DNA from: Candidatus Omnitrophota bacterium
GTDB taxonomy: Bacteria; Omnitrophota; Gorgyraeia; Velamenicoccales; Velamenicoccaceae
Length of the DNA: 5,363 nt
NCBI GenBank assembly: GCA_028717105.1
Contig: JAQUOM010000105.1
Location: 1 to 5,363, forward strand
Direction of reading: 5' to 3'
Part shown: positions 4,997-5,363 of the stretch, piece by piece
Position numbering within the stretch: the stretch's first letter is position 1
Layout of the letters: each line of letters begins with the position of its first letter
Made by a program: the position numbers and the translations under genes
The notes under the pieces: model-generated
Databases searched by the model: none
Told to the model about the DNA's origin: nothing
What the model saw: only the letters and a program-made list of their open reading frames with translations

Positions 4997-5363
4997 ATGG
5001 AACATGTCATTCATGAAGAGAGGCGGTTGAGTTTCTTCGAAAAGTATCTTACCGGATGGGTTTTGCTTTGTATCGTGCTGGGGATAGCGCTTGGCAAGGT
5101 ATTTCCGCAGGTCGCCGTTGCGCTCGTTCAGATTTCGATTTATCAGGTATCCATCCCCATCGCTATTTGCCTTTTTTTCATGATGTATCCCATCATGGTC
5201 AAGATCGATTTTGCCGAGGTCGTCAAGGCAGGCAGGGCCCCCAAACCGGTCATCTTGACGCTTGTTGTCAATTGGTGCATAAAACCGTTTACCATGTTTG
5301 CGATCGCGTGGTTGTTTCTCGGGCTGTTGTTCAAGGGCTGGCTTCCGGGAACGGAGATCGTCA
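4997..5363 (+). CDS. acr3: ACR3-family arsenite efflux transporter, N-terminal part (runs off window)
   Basis: The first 122 residues of an inner-membrane arsenite exporter, open to the window end. A short hydrophilic N terminus MEHVIHEERRLSFFEKYLTG leads into helix 1 (about 20-47). Then come the ACR3 signature segment IPIAICLFFMMYPIMVKIDF (about 53-72) and the NWCIKPF segment of the third helix (92-98, Cys94). ACR3 proteins have ten helices and about 340-380 residues, moving As(OH)3 out using the proton gradient. The second conserved Cys (APCTAMVF region) and the essential Glu would be beyond the window. The start at 4997 has AAAAGGAG (4984-4991) at five bases' spacing, 23 nt after arsG. As the last visible gene it gives the operon an inorganic arsenite exit besides ArsP. 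Confidence 0.93.
   Translation, partial: MEHVIHEERRLSFFEKYLTGWVLLCIVLGIALGKVFPQVAVALVQISIYQVSIPIAICLFFMMYPIMVKIDFAEVVKAGRAPKPVILTLVVNWCIKPFTMFAIAWLFLGLLFKGWLPGTEIV

Noticed and set aside
1..5363. CRISPR array, tRNA, insertion sequence or attachment site
   Set aside because: I saw no regularly spaced repeats, cloverleaf, transposase frame or terminal inverted repeats.

Overview
The window is a bacterial arsenic-detoxification locus. It reads almost entirely on the + strand and is preceded by the tail of an unrelated operon. Base composition looks intermediate and codon use looks even. The B12-type radical SAM tail, tight ATGA gene junctions, a UPF0251 regulator and an ArsEFG/ACR3 set together suggest an uncultured anaerobic lineage (Omnitrophota, Nitrospirota or Desulfobacterota-like). 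No marker gene here fixes the taxonomy, so this is inference.

Bases 1-640 hold the 3' end of a B12-binding-type radical SAM protein gene. It is coupled by an ATGA overlap to a 49-residue Cys/His-rich mini-protein gene, with a weak terminator-like hairpin after it. Bases 640-876 contain no convincing gene. They carry a chain of hairpins ending in a very strong rho-independent terminator at 843-875, plus a second palindrome whose T-tract lies on the minus strand.

Immediately after the terminator is a strong sigma70-type promoter (TTGACA, 16 nt, extended -10 TGTTAAAAT). A perfect 20-bp palindrome at 907-926 covers the predicted transcription start, which is the layout of a repressor operator. 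The operon behind it encodes, in order: a UPF0251/DUF134 Cys-rich HTH protein (943-1248), an ArsP-type permease (1245-2417), an unknown 62-aa charged protein (2428-2616), ArsM arsenite methyltransferase (2597-3379), a small CPKC thioredoxin-fold protein (ArsE-like, 3393-3626), an exported CPSC thioredoxin-like protein (ArsF family, about 3856-4290), a CcdA/DsbD-like membrane protein (ArsG family, 4287-4973) and the start of an ACR3 arsenite exporter (4997 to window end). Most junctions overlap or are shorter than 25 nt. The exception is about 230 nt before arsF.

Functionally, ACR3 would export inorganic arsenite. ArsM would methylate As(III) and ArsP would export trivalent methylated or aromatic arsenicals. 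ArsE, ArsF and ArsG would handle nitroaromatic arsenicals or, on my reading of their cysteines, form a cytoplasm-to-periplasm thiol relay. No classical ArsR gene is visible, so the UPF0251 protein is the best candidate regulator in the window. The most interesting points are this possible new metalloregulator/operator pair, the split-DsbD-like layout of ArsEFG, and a Cys-rich, possibly frameshifted HMA-like remnant in front of arsF.
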